Below, piece by piece: positions 54,376-64,000 of a DNA stretch of 64,000 bases (positions within the stretch are counted from its first letter, which is position 1; each line of letters begins with the position of its first letter). The position numbers and the translations under genes are program-made. This stretch comes from Hoplostethus atlanticus (taxonomy: Eukaryota > Chordata > Actinopteri > Trachichthyiformes > Trachichthyidae): NCBI GenBank assembly GCA_034670405.1, contig JAXDDX010000048.1:62001-126000 (forward strand). Reading direction: 5' to 3'. The notes beneath the pieces are model-generated. The model searched no databases and had not been told where the DNA came from. It was given only the letters and a program-made list of their open reading frames with translations.

Positions 54376-55059
54376 TTAAAAACAGCTGCAGTGTTCATCT
54401 AAAACATATTTAAATGTTGTTACATTTATTTACAGACTGTCGAATCTGCGTTTAGAAACCTCCAGACACGTTGTGAACCTCATTACGTTTGTGTGTGGAT
54501 TTTTGAGAGTTTCCTGACGTGGTTAGATTCACAAATGCATTTTTTCTAAAGGCCCTTTCTCTGTAGCCTATCAGACGTCTCTTTCCATTTCAGCCAATCA
54601 CACTAGTGTGTGATGTCAATGCTGCGTTCAACGTCCCTAATCCCGACGAGTTTGATATCAGTCAAGTGTTTGAAGATACGTTGTTGTTTGTACTTATTAC
54701 TATAATTAAACACTTATTGAAACAGTGGAGATGTCTCAGACTTGAGCGATGTGGACTGGAGCGAGGAGGAGTGTTCGTCTGATTCCGGCTATGAGCCAGA
54801 GGGACCATAGTCCCCGTTCTACCGGGTAGGCATAGGTTATTATTTTTTCGCGTAAGCCTAATTTATGTTATTTAGTGTTTATGGCTAGGTTGAATTAGTT
54901 TACCGTCAATCGGATTGCGCCTCTGTATAGATTAGATTAGATGGCTATTTATTGTAGTATAGGTCCTATACATTCATGGAAACACAGCTGATTCAAAGTG
55001 CAACGTTGTGCAAAGTTTAAAAAAGAAGTCATAAAGAGCTGTAAAATCAATAAGCAACA

Positions 55060-56130
55060 ATAATGAATAAATATAGTCGCAAGCAGCGATTCACGGGTTC
55101 AAACCACTTTGTTACTGCAAACAGCATGCAGAGTGACAGAAGAAGATAAATTCCACAAAAAAATACATGCAGTTAACTGTATGTTTAAGTAAGCAAGGCT
55201 TCCATTATTCCATTCCAACAACAAAGTTCAGTTTAAACATAAAAGCCCCAGAAAGAAACTGTAAGCCCATATGGAAAAGATTTGTGGCGACCCTATTGGC
55301 CATTTTAAAGATAATTTACAAACTTAGTTCAACATAAATATCTACCAAGTTTGGTGAAGTTTGGACAAACTGTCATTGATTTAAGGCCAAATTTGCACCA
55401 GGCACATGCACATGTTTGGAACTGGTGGGGCCCCCTATTGAGCGATTTCAAAATAATTTTACACACATGGTTCAACATTGTTATCAAACACATCCTGCGA
55501 GTTTTGTAATGATTGGACAAACAATTTCTGATTTATAGTCTGATTTGTGTTATGCCACGCCCATTGTTTGCATTTGTAGCGCCCCCTAGTGGTCGATTTC
55601 AATGAAACTTTCGGGGTGTGTTTCAGGTACTAATGTGGACATATCAAGTTTTGTGATGATTGGAGCAACGGTTGTTGACTTTGGTCTAATTATGTGCTGA
55701 GCCACGCCCTTTTGAAGTTCATTGGTTAATATCTTAAAAACTAAATAAGTTATCAACAACCTTTATGCAACTTTTGATAAGCTTGGTCCAATAATGATCC
55801 ACAGAAAATTTGGTAGCAATCGGACCTACGGTCTAGGAGGAGATGTCAAAAATGTGTTTTTCAAAAAATTCAAAATGGCGAACTTTAGTGGTTCTTCAGG
55901 CTTTTTTGTAGATCACATTGAGCTGGACTTGTGTCAAATTTCAAGTCAATCGGAGTCACTGTGTGAGGGGCGTGGCCTTTCCAAAATAACGCTTTTGGGC
56001 CTTTTCTTTTCTTTTCTTTTCTGGCCGATTGGGCTCATGTTTCTTGGGAAGCATTTGCACATAATTTCCAGTTATTGGATAGGAAAACAATAGGGTTCTA
56101 CCGATAGGAAAACAATAGGGTTCTAACCCT
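55060..56130. repeat. Fish non-coding repeat family in the fold-back loop
   Basis: Loop text includes CGCAAGCAGCGATTCACGGG, GTAGCGCCCCCTAGTGGTCG, TTGTGATGATTGGAGCAACG, GCCACGCCCTTTTGAAG and a twice-repeated GATAGGAAAACAATAGGGTT. I recall this long gene-free text as dispersed in many fish genomes. It has no coding frame beyond chance (a 99-codon frame at 55794-56093 is not credible). A (TTTTC)n stretch lies at 56000-56022. Confidence 0.6.
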
Positions 56131-56744
56131 TCGGGGTTCTAAACGTCAATAGTGGGACAGCAGGTAGCTGTGTAAACACTCGTGCCAGAGAGCATGCACG
56201 CTTCTCCAGATGCAAGTAGGCCTATTGCAAATGCTCTGGCTATTCTCTCTCATTTTTTATTGAATTTCATTCAATTTTTACAACCAACAACAACAATTAT
56301 GACAGCTTGCACTAATTTCGATCTCCGGTCGGTGTTATTCCTTATTGATTTTACAGCTTTTACGACTTCTTTTTTAAACTTTGCACAACTTTTCACTTTG
56401 AAGCAGCTGTGCTTCCATGAATGTATAGGACCTATACTACAATAAATAGCCATCTAATCTAATCTACACAGAGGAGCAATCCGATTGACGACGAACTAAT
56501 TCAATTTAGCCCTAAACACTAAATAACATAAATTAGGCCTACGTGAAAAAATAATAACCTATGCCTACCCGGTAGAACGGGGACTATGGTCCCTCTGGCT
56601 CATAGCCGGAATCAGACGAACACTCCTCCTCGCTCCAGTCCACATGCTCAAGTCTGAGACGTCTCCACTGTTTCAATAAGTGTTTACTTATAGTAATAAG
56701 TACAAACAACGACGTATCTTCAAACAATTGAATTGATATCAAAC

Positions 56745-57229
56745 ATATCTCGGGCAGTACAGCTCTATGACTTCCACGACAGTCTTCGACTGGACTCCGC
56801 CCCCTATGTTACTCCCTCAAAGGTCCCACTGGGAAACACGTACTGCAACGTCCACCAACAGATTCCCCTTCACCCAGTTCATGAAACAATGCCAAAGTCT
56901 CTTCTACATTTAGTCTTCGGTTTGAACTCTTCATCTTCTCTCTCTTCATCCTCTTGCTGCTCAAATAGCAGGCAATAGTGGACATCCTGACACAACTCAA
57001 ATAGACTACTGCTCTGTGTTTCAGATTGAGATTGTCTTGGCGGTGCTAGTGTGAAAATGGCCTAACATGGTTCAAATATTACCTAGCTAACTTTTCTAGC
57101 TGTGTAAATAACACATCGTTAGCAAAATCAGACGATCATAATTCAAATGTATTCAATCATGAACAACAAGGGGATTATTGGCTAAACGTGTTATGTTTAA
57201 TTTACATTTGGAGTACTGCTACCGGACGC
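56745..57229. other. 485 bp segment present only in the right arm of the fold-back element
   Basis: It is bounded by CAAAC at 56740-56744 and 57230-57234, while the left arm has a single copy of the site. It is either a later insertion with a 5 bp duplication or a stretch lost from the left arm through the short repeat. The minus strand reads KSSNRRLNVEETLALFHELG at about 56930-56870. This could belong with the acidic EEECSSDSG frame as a transposase N-terminus, which would favour loss from the left arm. Confidence 0.55.
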
Positions 57230-58217
57230 CAAACTCGTCGGGATTAGGGACGTTGAACGCAGCATTGAAATCACACGCTAGTGTGATTGGCTGAAATGGA
57301 AAGAGACATCTGATAGGTTGAATCTAACCACGTCAGGAAGCTCTCAAAAATCCACACACAAACGTAATGAGGTTCACAACGTGTCTGGAGGTTTCTAAAC
57401 GCAGATTCGACAGTCTGTAAATAAATGTAACAACATTTAAATATGTTTTAGACTAACACTGCAGCTGTTTTTAACTAAGTATATTTGTGTATTTGTTTTA
57501 CATTTATATAAAACAAGACGTATTTGTGTGTGCATCGGAAACAGACATTTGTGAACACTAATTTATTTGTGAACCTTCTGTCATTTATATGTGGATTTTT
57601 TTTTACATTTATATGAAACGATACATATTTGTGTGTGCATTGAAAAATATATTTGTGAACAGAGACATTTATATATAAATCGCAAAATATATTTGTGAAT
57701 CGTGTTGTATTCATTTGTGAATTTTGAGAGTTAACTGACCCCATAAAATAACAGTATTGCCTACCACTGCTATGTGGACGACACCCAAATCTATATAGCC
57801 CTATCTCCAAATGACTATCGTCCCATAGACTTACTCTGCCAATGCATTAAGCAAGTCAATGACTGGATGTACCAGAACTTCCCAGAGTCAAAACAAAACA
57901 GGGTGAATCAGCATTTAGTTACTATGCAACAAATAGGTGGAACAAACTTCCAGAAGAACTGAGACTTGCTCCCACAACAACTACTTTTAAATCCAGACTA
58001 AAAAAAATTCTGTTCACCACCGCTTTCTGCTGAACTCTAAACCTGCACTACGACTTTTATTCCTTCTGCACTGTGATTTAATTTTTATTTTTTATTTAAT
58101 TTTATTTTTTTTAAATGTCTTTTTAAATGTATTTTAATGCCTCATGTAAAGCACTTTGAACTGCCTTGTGTATGAAAAGTGCTATACAAATAAACTTGCC
58201 TTGCCTTGCCAAACTTG

Positions 58218-60110
58218 CCTAGGTTGTGAGAATGTGTTTGTGTAGAATGAGTCATTCCTAAAAACACCCTCAAAAGAAGTATTATAGCTGTTGCTGTTCT
58301 AGAACACTGGATTTCCTAAGCACTTTGATTTGATTTATTTTTACACCCACCAGTATAAATGATCCAGCACACCTTTCCACCTGAAACTGCATCGGTTGCT
58401 GCAACCATGTTTGAAGAGGGATGTGACTTGTTACTAGCTGGCCATTGAAAAGGCTGCTGCTGAATCCTCCGGTCACTTTCTTTCCCAGAAACCAAGTGGC
58501 TTTAAACTTCATGACTTTGTATGTTTGAATGATTGTTATGTCTTGGTAAGTCTTAAACGAGATTGTGAAAGATGTCATAACATCCCCTCTGAAATGATTT
58601 CCTTCCAAGAGCAATGATTGTGCTTTAAAAGCCATGTCTTAGTTTCTCAATCAAGTAGCGATGAGATAAGGCCTCTTTTTGCCCTATTGTTTCTCTGGCC
58701 ACATGCTCTTTCTTTGGGCTTCTCACACACTGGGAATGGAGTTTATTTCCTTTCATTAATGGCATGGCAAGTCATACAGGCCAGTTTAAATGGACACTTC
58801 TTATCAGTGTGAAGGTGAGTTTTATAACTTTCACAATTTGCTTCCTGGGAAATGAAAACTCAAATGTCCTCAAAATTTAAACTTTGACTTTCAACTTCAT
58901 CCCCAAAAAGCTCTACTTAATTCAAATGAATTTTGAATCATTGGATGAATCATTAGGGTGACTAATAGAATTGTCTACATTTTTTTTATTTGTTTGTTTG
59001 TAAACCCATTATATGTTTGTAAACACAAGAACTTGGCATGTTGACTGTTACATATTTGCCTGTCCCAGACTGCAAAATCGAAAGAATTTATAGCATCGTC
59101 GCACTAATAAAGGGAATACTTGCAGCAATGCTAGTGAGTAACTACCCAGATGGCCTTTGTGTAGCCAAGGTACATTGCCATATATGTTGTAGCTGTTGTT
59201 TAGTTTAAATCACCTTTTGTATAGCTGACATGCAGTGATGTTATAGTCATATAGTCCAGACTATTTTATTTTTTCTGGATTCAAGTGTAAACCTAAACCT
59301 CTTTCTAGGAGGGGAAAAAGATTAAATGAACCTAGTGTGTACTTTGAAGGGATAACCAAATTTCAGTTTTTATCCCAAAAGTCAAGTTTCAAAATTAGTC
59401 CATGTCCACTAAAGTGATGTTAGATGACTGTTTCCATTCATCTTGTGGTCCAGAAGAATTTATATACAATAAGAAATACTTAATGTCATACTAGGCTCAA
59501 AATTATTTCTTCGTCTTTGCTTGACCCTGCTCATTCTCCTTTTGTCTCAGTAAAGAAAAAAAAATGTCTGGACTACACATCCTTCTTTGAAAAAAATTAC
59601 ACTCCAAATGTGTCCAACAAGACATCCTCATATGAGAACACTTAGTTCAATACCACTGCCTGAGGTAAGCGTGAATGTTATACAAGCTGGAATATTAATT
59701 ATCACATTTCTTTCCAATATGTCAGACAGGGGGAGGATTATAATAAGAAGACATCCAAGTCAAGTCAACTTGGAAGGAGTGAATTTATGAGCCAAGAGAT
59801 AAGTGCAGTTTTACAGCAAAACCGTACCATCGTAACTGTAATTTGAATGCACACTTGGTTGGGAGGCTGGTGTTTCACTACGACTAGAAAACAGAGGAAC
59901 AAACTACATAGCCTACAAGGCTATGCTATGTAAGCTATAATGGACAGCGCCAAAATTAGCTTAGAAGTGGGTGAGAATTATGCAGTACAGTTTATTTTCT
60001 GGCCTATCTAACTCAAGATATATGAACATGCCTCAGAAAACAACTTTTACATGCTGGTTATATATATTAGACTCTCTGTTACTATAAGCTATACTGCTTG
60101 CTGGTGCAAA
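58218..60110. other. Intergenic DNA, nothing firmly recognised
   Basis: AT-rich. A 117-codon minus frame (58635-58282, beginning MAFKAQSLLLEGNHFRGD) lacks any recognisable domain or promoter and is treated as chance. Confidence 0.45.
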
Positions 60111-60114
60111 CCCC

Positions 60115-60430
60115 CCCACTCTATGAATGACCTTCGCCTGGCAAACAACCTGAATGAGTTCTACTGCAGATTTGAAAGACAATGGAACAGCACCAGCCCC
60201 CCCCCCCACACCAGACCCATCAACACCCCACTTCACACTTCTTGACCTAACAGCCCCCCTCCCACCACACCGTCTCTCCCTCATGGAGAGAGATGTTAAC
60301 AAATTACGCAAGAGACAGATCCCCCGCAAGGCAGCTGGGCCGGAATCTGTTTATCCACACTGAAACACTGTGCGGATCAGCTGCCCCCAGTCCTCACAGA
60401 CATCTTCAACCATTCAACCATTCCCCCAGC
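60115..60430 (+). mobile_element. Rex1-like LINE fragment (pre-RT and RT start)
   Basis: The plus strand reads NDLRLANNLNEFYCRFERQ, a proline-rich gap, then LSLMERDVNKLRKRQIPRKA, AGPES and, after a frameshift, LKHCADQLPPVLTDIFN. This is the linker-to-RT junction (LNxFYxRFE, RKAAGPD, CADQLxPVxTDIFN) seen in the 4-7 kb Rex1 element. It is heavily decayed, with a poly-C run at 60198-60209. Confidence 0.65.
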
Positions 60431-60434
60431 CCCA

Positions 60435-60855
60435 CACCCTCTCCATCTGTGCTCATAGTGGGCTAGTGGGCCTCAATGGTCCATCACATCGCTCTCCCCA
60501 AATCTGAAACGTTCCGCTACCCTGGTGCCCGGGTCCAGGACAATATATAATCCACGACAACTCATCAGCCTCAGCAATCATCGCACACGTCGCAAAACAA
60601 TTCTTCACAAACAGTTCAGTCACATTCGCCAACTTCAAAACTGGCTTAAGGGATATTGGTGCTCTCATTCCTTTTGAGGACAATTTTAAAGGTTTTGGAA
60701 CAGGTGCAACCTTTTCAAAAATGGATGCACTACATCCCAACATGTCTACTAGCTCGGAACATTAATCTCACTCTGAACGTTTTGCAAGGTTATTAGAATG
60801 TGACGCAGGGTGAGTCCGTAAACCGCGATAATTTGGTTCATATTCAACCTGTTCT
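60435..60855. other. Unclassified DNA
   Basis: A 96-codon open frame on the minus strand (60743-60453) is not recognised. No repeat boundaries were seen. Confidence 0.35.
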
Positions 60856-61162
60856 CCCCCCTGCCACCTGTACTAATACTATTGTGGGTTGTTTACTGTA
60901 TGTCCGGTCAACAAAGCTTTTATTTGTCAAGATTTTATCCTGACCGATAATAATGATCTTGTTTTAGCTACAGAAACTTGCCTGAGTCTGGGTGTCATGG
61001 GCCCCGTTAATTGAAGCCTCTCCTCCCAATTTTACAAGTTTTCACCAGCCTAGATTATCTGGGGAGGTGGTGGCTTGGCAACCATGGCCACAAAAATGAG
61101 TTCAAATGCTTTCTGTTATCTCTTGGCAATTTAAGGTCCCCAGACTCCGTGTGCTGATCTAC

Positions 61163-61186
61163 AGACCCCCCCCCCCCCCCCCCCCC
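61163..61186 (+). repeat. Poly-C run
   Basis: More than 20 consecutive C within the L2 endonuclease region, at the position of the usual Y-R-P-P motif. Probably an expansion of a proline-codon stretch; length may be unreliable. Confidence 0.9.
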
Positions 61187-61596
61187 AAAGCAGTCGTTTC
61201 AACCACGAAACTGTTGTCTTTCATTATCCCCTTATATGACTCTATACTTATTCTTGGTGATTTTAATATCCACGTTTGCTGTCCCACTTATCCTCTGGTC
61301 TATGATTTTATGAATCTTATTGATGGATTTAATCTTTCTCAGCAGGTTCAACCCACTCACCCCATTACCACCCCTCCCCGCACTAAACTCTTGAATTTAT
61401 CTTCCTCTAAATTATTTTGTGAGGCGTTTGCTGCCATTTTGTATCCCGACTGAGCCCTCATTAGGCCCACCTGATACGTTAGCTCATGATTTTAACAGAA
61501 ACTCTTTTAATTTTTTATTTGTCAACTCAGTATCGCCTTATAAAAACAGGAAAATTGGACCTAAAGCCCTGCTTTGGTTCAATGAATACACTCGGT

Positions 61597-62223
61597 CAGG
61601 GCTCGAAATACCACTTGGTTCTTGGGGAGGCCCTATTTTTAGTTTTTTAGTTTAGTTTAGGTCCTCTCTACCTTCCTACCTTCCTACCATCCTCTATTTG
61701 TCCCACATCAAAACACAAGTGACACAAGTTAATGTTTCTGAACACGTTTAGGTGAAGTACATTTAGATGAAACCTAGTAATTTTTTATATTATTCTTATA
61801 GGCCTATTTCTCATTTATAGGGTAGCTATATGATAGGTTTGGGAGAAAATAATTGATACAACACAGAATCGTGATATTTTGGGTGAACAAAATGTATCGA
61901 TACACAGACGCCAAGTAGTTTTTACTGTCTTGTCTGTGCATGTCTTAACTAAGTTATTCAAGATCAAAGCCAGGCTCTCACGGCTTGCATGAATACTAAT
62001 AGCTTGAACAAGAGAGGTGTTATTTTAGATGCGTAGTTAAGTTGACAGCTACACCTGTGCTGTGGAAGATAGTTGTAGAAACTGCAACATCCGTGAATGG
62101 GGGAAAAATAAATAACAAATGATTATAGCCCCCCCAACGTTAGCTCTTTAGCTTTTATGAGGGTGCCCATGTCTGTTATGGGAATGCCGAACATCCCCGG
62201 ACACCCCTGTATTTCGAACTCTG
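61597..62223. mobile_element. Non-autonomous hAT element, 627 bp, inserted in L2
   Basis: The termini are CAGGGCTCGAAATA (61597) and TATTTCGAACTCTG (ending 62223), inverted with one mismatch. CACTCGGT is directly repeated at 61589-61596 and 62224-62231 (8 bp). Removing the insert rejoins the L2 text NEYTR|RECRKAKRKW. No transposase. Confidence 0.9.
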
Positions 62224-62440
62224 CACTCGGTCCACCAGGAGAGAATGCAGAAAAGCCAAAAGGAAGTGGAAATTAAATAAACTTAAAATGTTTCAGATCT
62301 TTTAGGACTCTTGGCTGTTCCACAGTCCAGGCTAAAAACATACTCTGTTATGGCACCTGTGGAATCAACTGCCTGAGGAGATAACTTCCTCAGTATCCTC
62401 TCTTAAATCACTTCTAAAGACATTTTACCCAATTGCTTTA

Positions 62441-63640
62441 GTTATGAATTTTTTTTACCGTTTGAACATGTTCTGTGAACATGTCAGGGTACCACTAGCT
62501 GGCGATGCTACCAGTTTCTCTGCGTGTCTGTTACCACAAGAAATGTATTAATTATTTCAATTTTACTGTCTGTTGACAGTGAGGACAACCAAATATACAA
62601 AAGTCTACATGGCTTGGTTTGCATTAATCTGAAAATATGTAGTGTGCACCCCACTAGCTATCGTCACTTCTCTGTCCATATTTACTGGTATACATGTAAT
62701 TTCCAATATAGTAAAAATTACTGGACCCTGTGAAGAAGAAAAGATTATATTGGTTAATTTACAGCTGACCTTTTTTTTTATTTTAGTAGCGCTCTTTTAT
62801 GAATATTAGATGATTTTATTTTAATTTTTTTATATAATATGAATTTGATATGAAAGGAGAAGAAGATGTGATGTCAAAGAGGTTTTGAAGGTCACAGTTG
62901 TACACAGAATGTAACACTAACACATTGACTGGGTGAGTAAAAGCTCTCCGACTTTCAGTGAAATCGCTAATGAATGGACTACCTCAAATGGGTTTTGAGA
63001 GGTAAATCCACCAATGTAAATTCACTGTTTCATCTCAATAAATGCAATTTTGCCAGCTTCTTGAAAAACATAGCAGCAGCAAATCAAGCAAACATAAAAC
63101 AAAGTACTGTCTCACATGTAATGCCATTTGACATGTCGTAGCACTACTATACCTATTCGCTTTGAGAGTGCAGTAAAACATCAACAAGCTGAATAAATGT
63201 TTTAAAAGGAAGCTTTTCAGATTCATTCTATATGTTTGCCGTCATCACATGCACATTTGCTCGAGTCAAAGTCGACTTTTCTCACAGTCACACAATACCT
63301 TTGTTGGTTTCCAGCAAACCTTTTAGTGGCTAGACCATTTCCCTTATCCATTATGGCTTGTTGTCCCTGAGTAAAGTTCACAACATCTTGAAGCTTGCTG
63401 TTAGGGAATGTGTGTTGGTAACTGTTTGAACAAGATATACTATTTACTGATGACTGGACTGAGGAGTAAAGTATTTGTTGACATTTGCTTCTCGGGCTTG
63501 GTCTTTGTACATGGTACCCCACATGTTGCCAACAAATGGATGACACTTAACAATGCCAGGCAGGGAAACGTGGTCTTCAAAGGTTACAAGTTAAGGTTTT
63601 TACACCACTTTTGACTCCTACCCATGCTGTTCTATCTAAC
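62441..63640. other. Intergenic DNA, nothing firmly recognised
   Basis: AT-rich, with a short palindromic GAACATGTTCTGTGAACATG at 62464-62483. No coding exon was recognised; the 107-codon minus frame 63546-63223 shows no domain. Confidence 0.4.
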
Positions 63641-63641
63641 C

Positions 63642-64000
63642 CAGGGGTGTCAAACTCATTTTCACCGAAGGGACACATTACTAAATTTACAGTTTGCTGT
63701 GGACCAAACATTCAAATATAGTTAAATGTGAACCCATAAATAAAGAAAGAAAGAAAACAGTCTCAATTATGACTTGCTTTAATACTAATGCAATGACATT
63801 CAGTATACAATATATACATAGGTCTACATATAGGCTTACTTTCAATGCTTCACAATTCAGCCATAATACAGTAAGAAATTCAGTTTTAACTTCAACATAC
63901 AATGCTGCAAGAAAGTGCTATATATGCATAGGCTTGTGCTTTCAATGTTTGATTCTATATTGAGATATAAAGTTCAGTTCAGTTTTGTTGATATTAATAA
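63642..64000 (+). mobile_element. hAT-type element, left part, cut by window end
   Basis: CAGGGGTGTCAAACTCATTT at 63642 followed by degraded GGG.CACATT.C text is a common vertebrate hAT terminus. The other end lies outside the window, so the extent is unknown. Confidence 0.55.

Larger units (their letters stand above)
54117..57744. mobile_element. Fold-back element, 3.6 kb, with long inverted arms
   Basis: It begins TATGGGGTCAGTTAACTC (54117) and ends with the inverse, GAGTTAACTGACCCCAT (57744). AAAATAA is repeated at 54110-54116 and 57745-57751, and excision restores the L2 frame (M-Q-N-N-S-I-A-Y-H-C-Y). The left arm is about 54117-55055 and the right arm about 56335-57744. They pair over roughly 0.9 kb, the right arm holding 485 extra bases (56745-57229). 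Both arms carry an array of TTCACAAAT-like motifs near the tips. A short acidic frame (SDVDWSEEECSSDSGYEPEG) is present in each arm. The superfamily is unresolved: the 7 bp AT-rich target and very long terminal repeats do not fit the usual fish Tc1, hAT, Harbinger or piggyBac patterns cleanly. Confidence 0.85.
52750..58217 (+). mobile_element. L2-clade LINE, plus strand, split by a 3.6 kb element
   Basis: 52750-54116 encodes, in several frames, the pre-RT region (VIDPALSDHFCIFFDM; SSVSELVDNFNAKIVNVIDA) and RT (NYRPISNLPFISKIIEKVVF; FDLSAAFDTVDYTILLDRLE; MTCGVPQGSILGPCLFNIYM). After the inserted element, 57752 resumes with SIAYHCYVDDTQIYIALSPN (YADD motif as YVDD), an internal deletion, and NRVNQHLVTMQQIGGTNFQK. 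The 3' end has AAGTGCTATACAAATAAACT and a (CTTGC)n tail at 58195-58217. Frameshifts and stops in the first half show it was dead or has since died. Confidence 0.87.
60860..62440 (+). mobile_element. L2-clade LINE fragment (endonuclease region and later part), split by a hAT
   Basis: About 60890-61000 reads KDFILTDNNDLVLATETCLS (catalytic Glu block). 61216-61330 reads SFIIPLYDSILILGDFNIHV then LVYDFMNLIDGFNLSQ, the GDFNIHV catalytic motif of L2 endonucleases. 61530-61592 reads SPYKNRKIGPKALLWFNEYT. After the hAT insertion, 62232-62440 continues RRECRKAKRKWKLNKLKMFQ and then jumps to the RT C-terminal tail (WNQLPEEITS and SLLKTFYP). Large internal deletions and stops make it a relic. Confidence 0.75.

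Noticed and set aside
55794-56093. 99-codon plus frame in the fold-back loop
   Set aside because: It lies in a gene-free dispersed repeat and includes the (TTTTC)n stretch. No protein signature.
58282-58635. 117-codon minus-strand open frame (MAFKAQSLLLEGNHFRGD start)
   Set aside because: No domain, promoter or splice context. A frame of this length is expected by chance in 64 kb of six-frame translation.

Overview
The window is a stretch of a ray-finned (teleost) fish nuclear genome. The evidence is one spliced, clearly vertebrate protein-coding gene (SUB1/PC4) set in very transposon-rich, AT-leaning DNA. The transposon families are typical of teleosts: L2-clade, Rex1/Babar, Rex3/RTE and Nimb-like LINEs; Tc1, hAT, PIF/Harbinger and TTAA-target DNA transposons; and tRNA-derived SINEs. 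No prokaryotic gene organisation, rRNA or CRISPR array is present. Family names come from reading translations and recalled family features; no database search was possible.

Layout. 1-7.3 kb: L2 3' end, Rex3 fragment, duplicated GC-rich block, two-gene Harbinger remnant, and a near-complete but broken Rex1 element on the minus strand. 7.3-14.7 kb: AT-rich DNA, then a decayed multi-exon gene with zinc fingers at its N end and a PB1-like domain near its C end. It is split by a 2.5 kb TTAA-target transposon that itself carries a 750 bp Harbinger element. 14.7-21.5 kb: unclassified GC-rich and LTR-like blocks, an orphan 132-codon frame, and a Nimb-like LINE 3' end. 21.7-36.7 kb: the SUB1 gene on the plus strand. 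A probable non-coding first exon at about 21.75 kb precedes a long first intron full of nested elements (two Rex1 copies, a 2.5 kb composite hAT, a second hAT, TTAA-type remnants and hairpins). Four coding exons lie between 32304 and 35924. 36.7-47.7 kb: mostly unannotated DNA with SINEs, a Tc1 element and a MITE. 47.7-51.0 kb: minus-strand L2 element carrying two insertions. 52.75-58.2 kb: plus-strand L2 element split by a 3.6 kb fold-back element with inverted arms of about 0.9 kb. 60-64 kb: further Rex1/L2 fragments with a hAT inserted, and the start of another hAT.

The only gene expected to make a cellular protein is SUB1, a 125-residue single-stranded-DNA-binding transcription coactivator. 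Everything else with coding potential is transposon-derived or a pseudogene. The strongest structural observations are insertion events whose target-site duplications can be read directly (TTAA, TTA, CTTGGTAA, GTTTGGAT, TATA, CACTCGGT, AAAATAA). They allow much of the nesting order to be reconstructed by eye.
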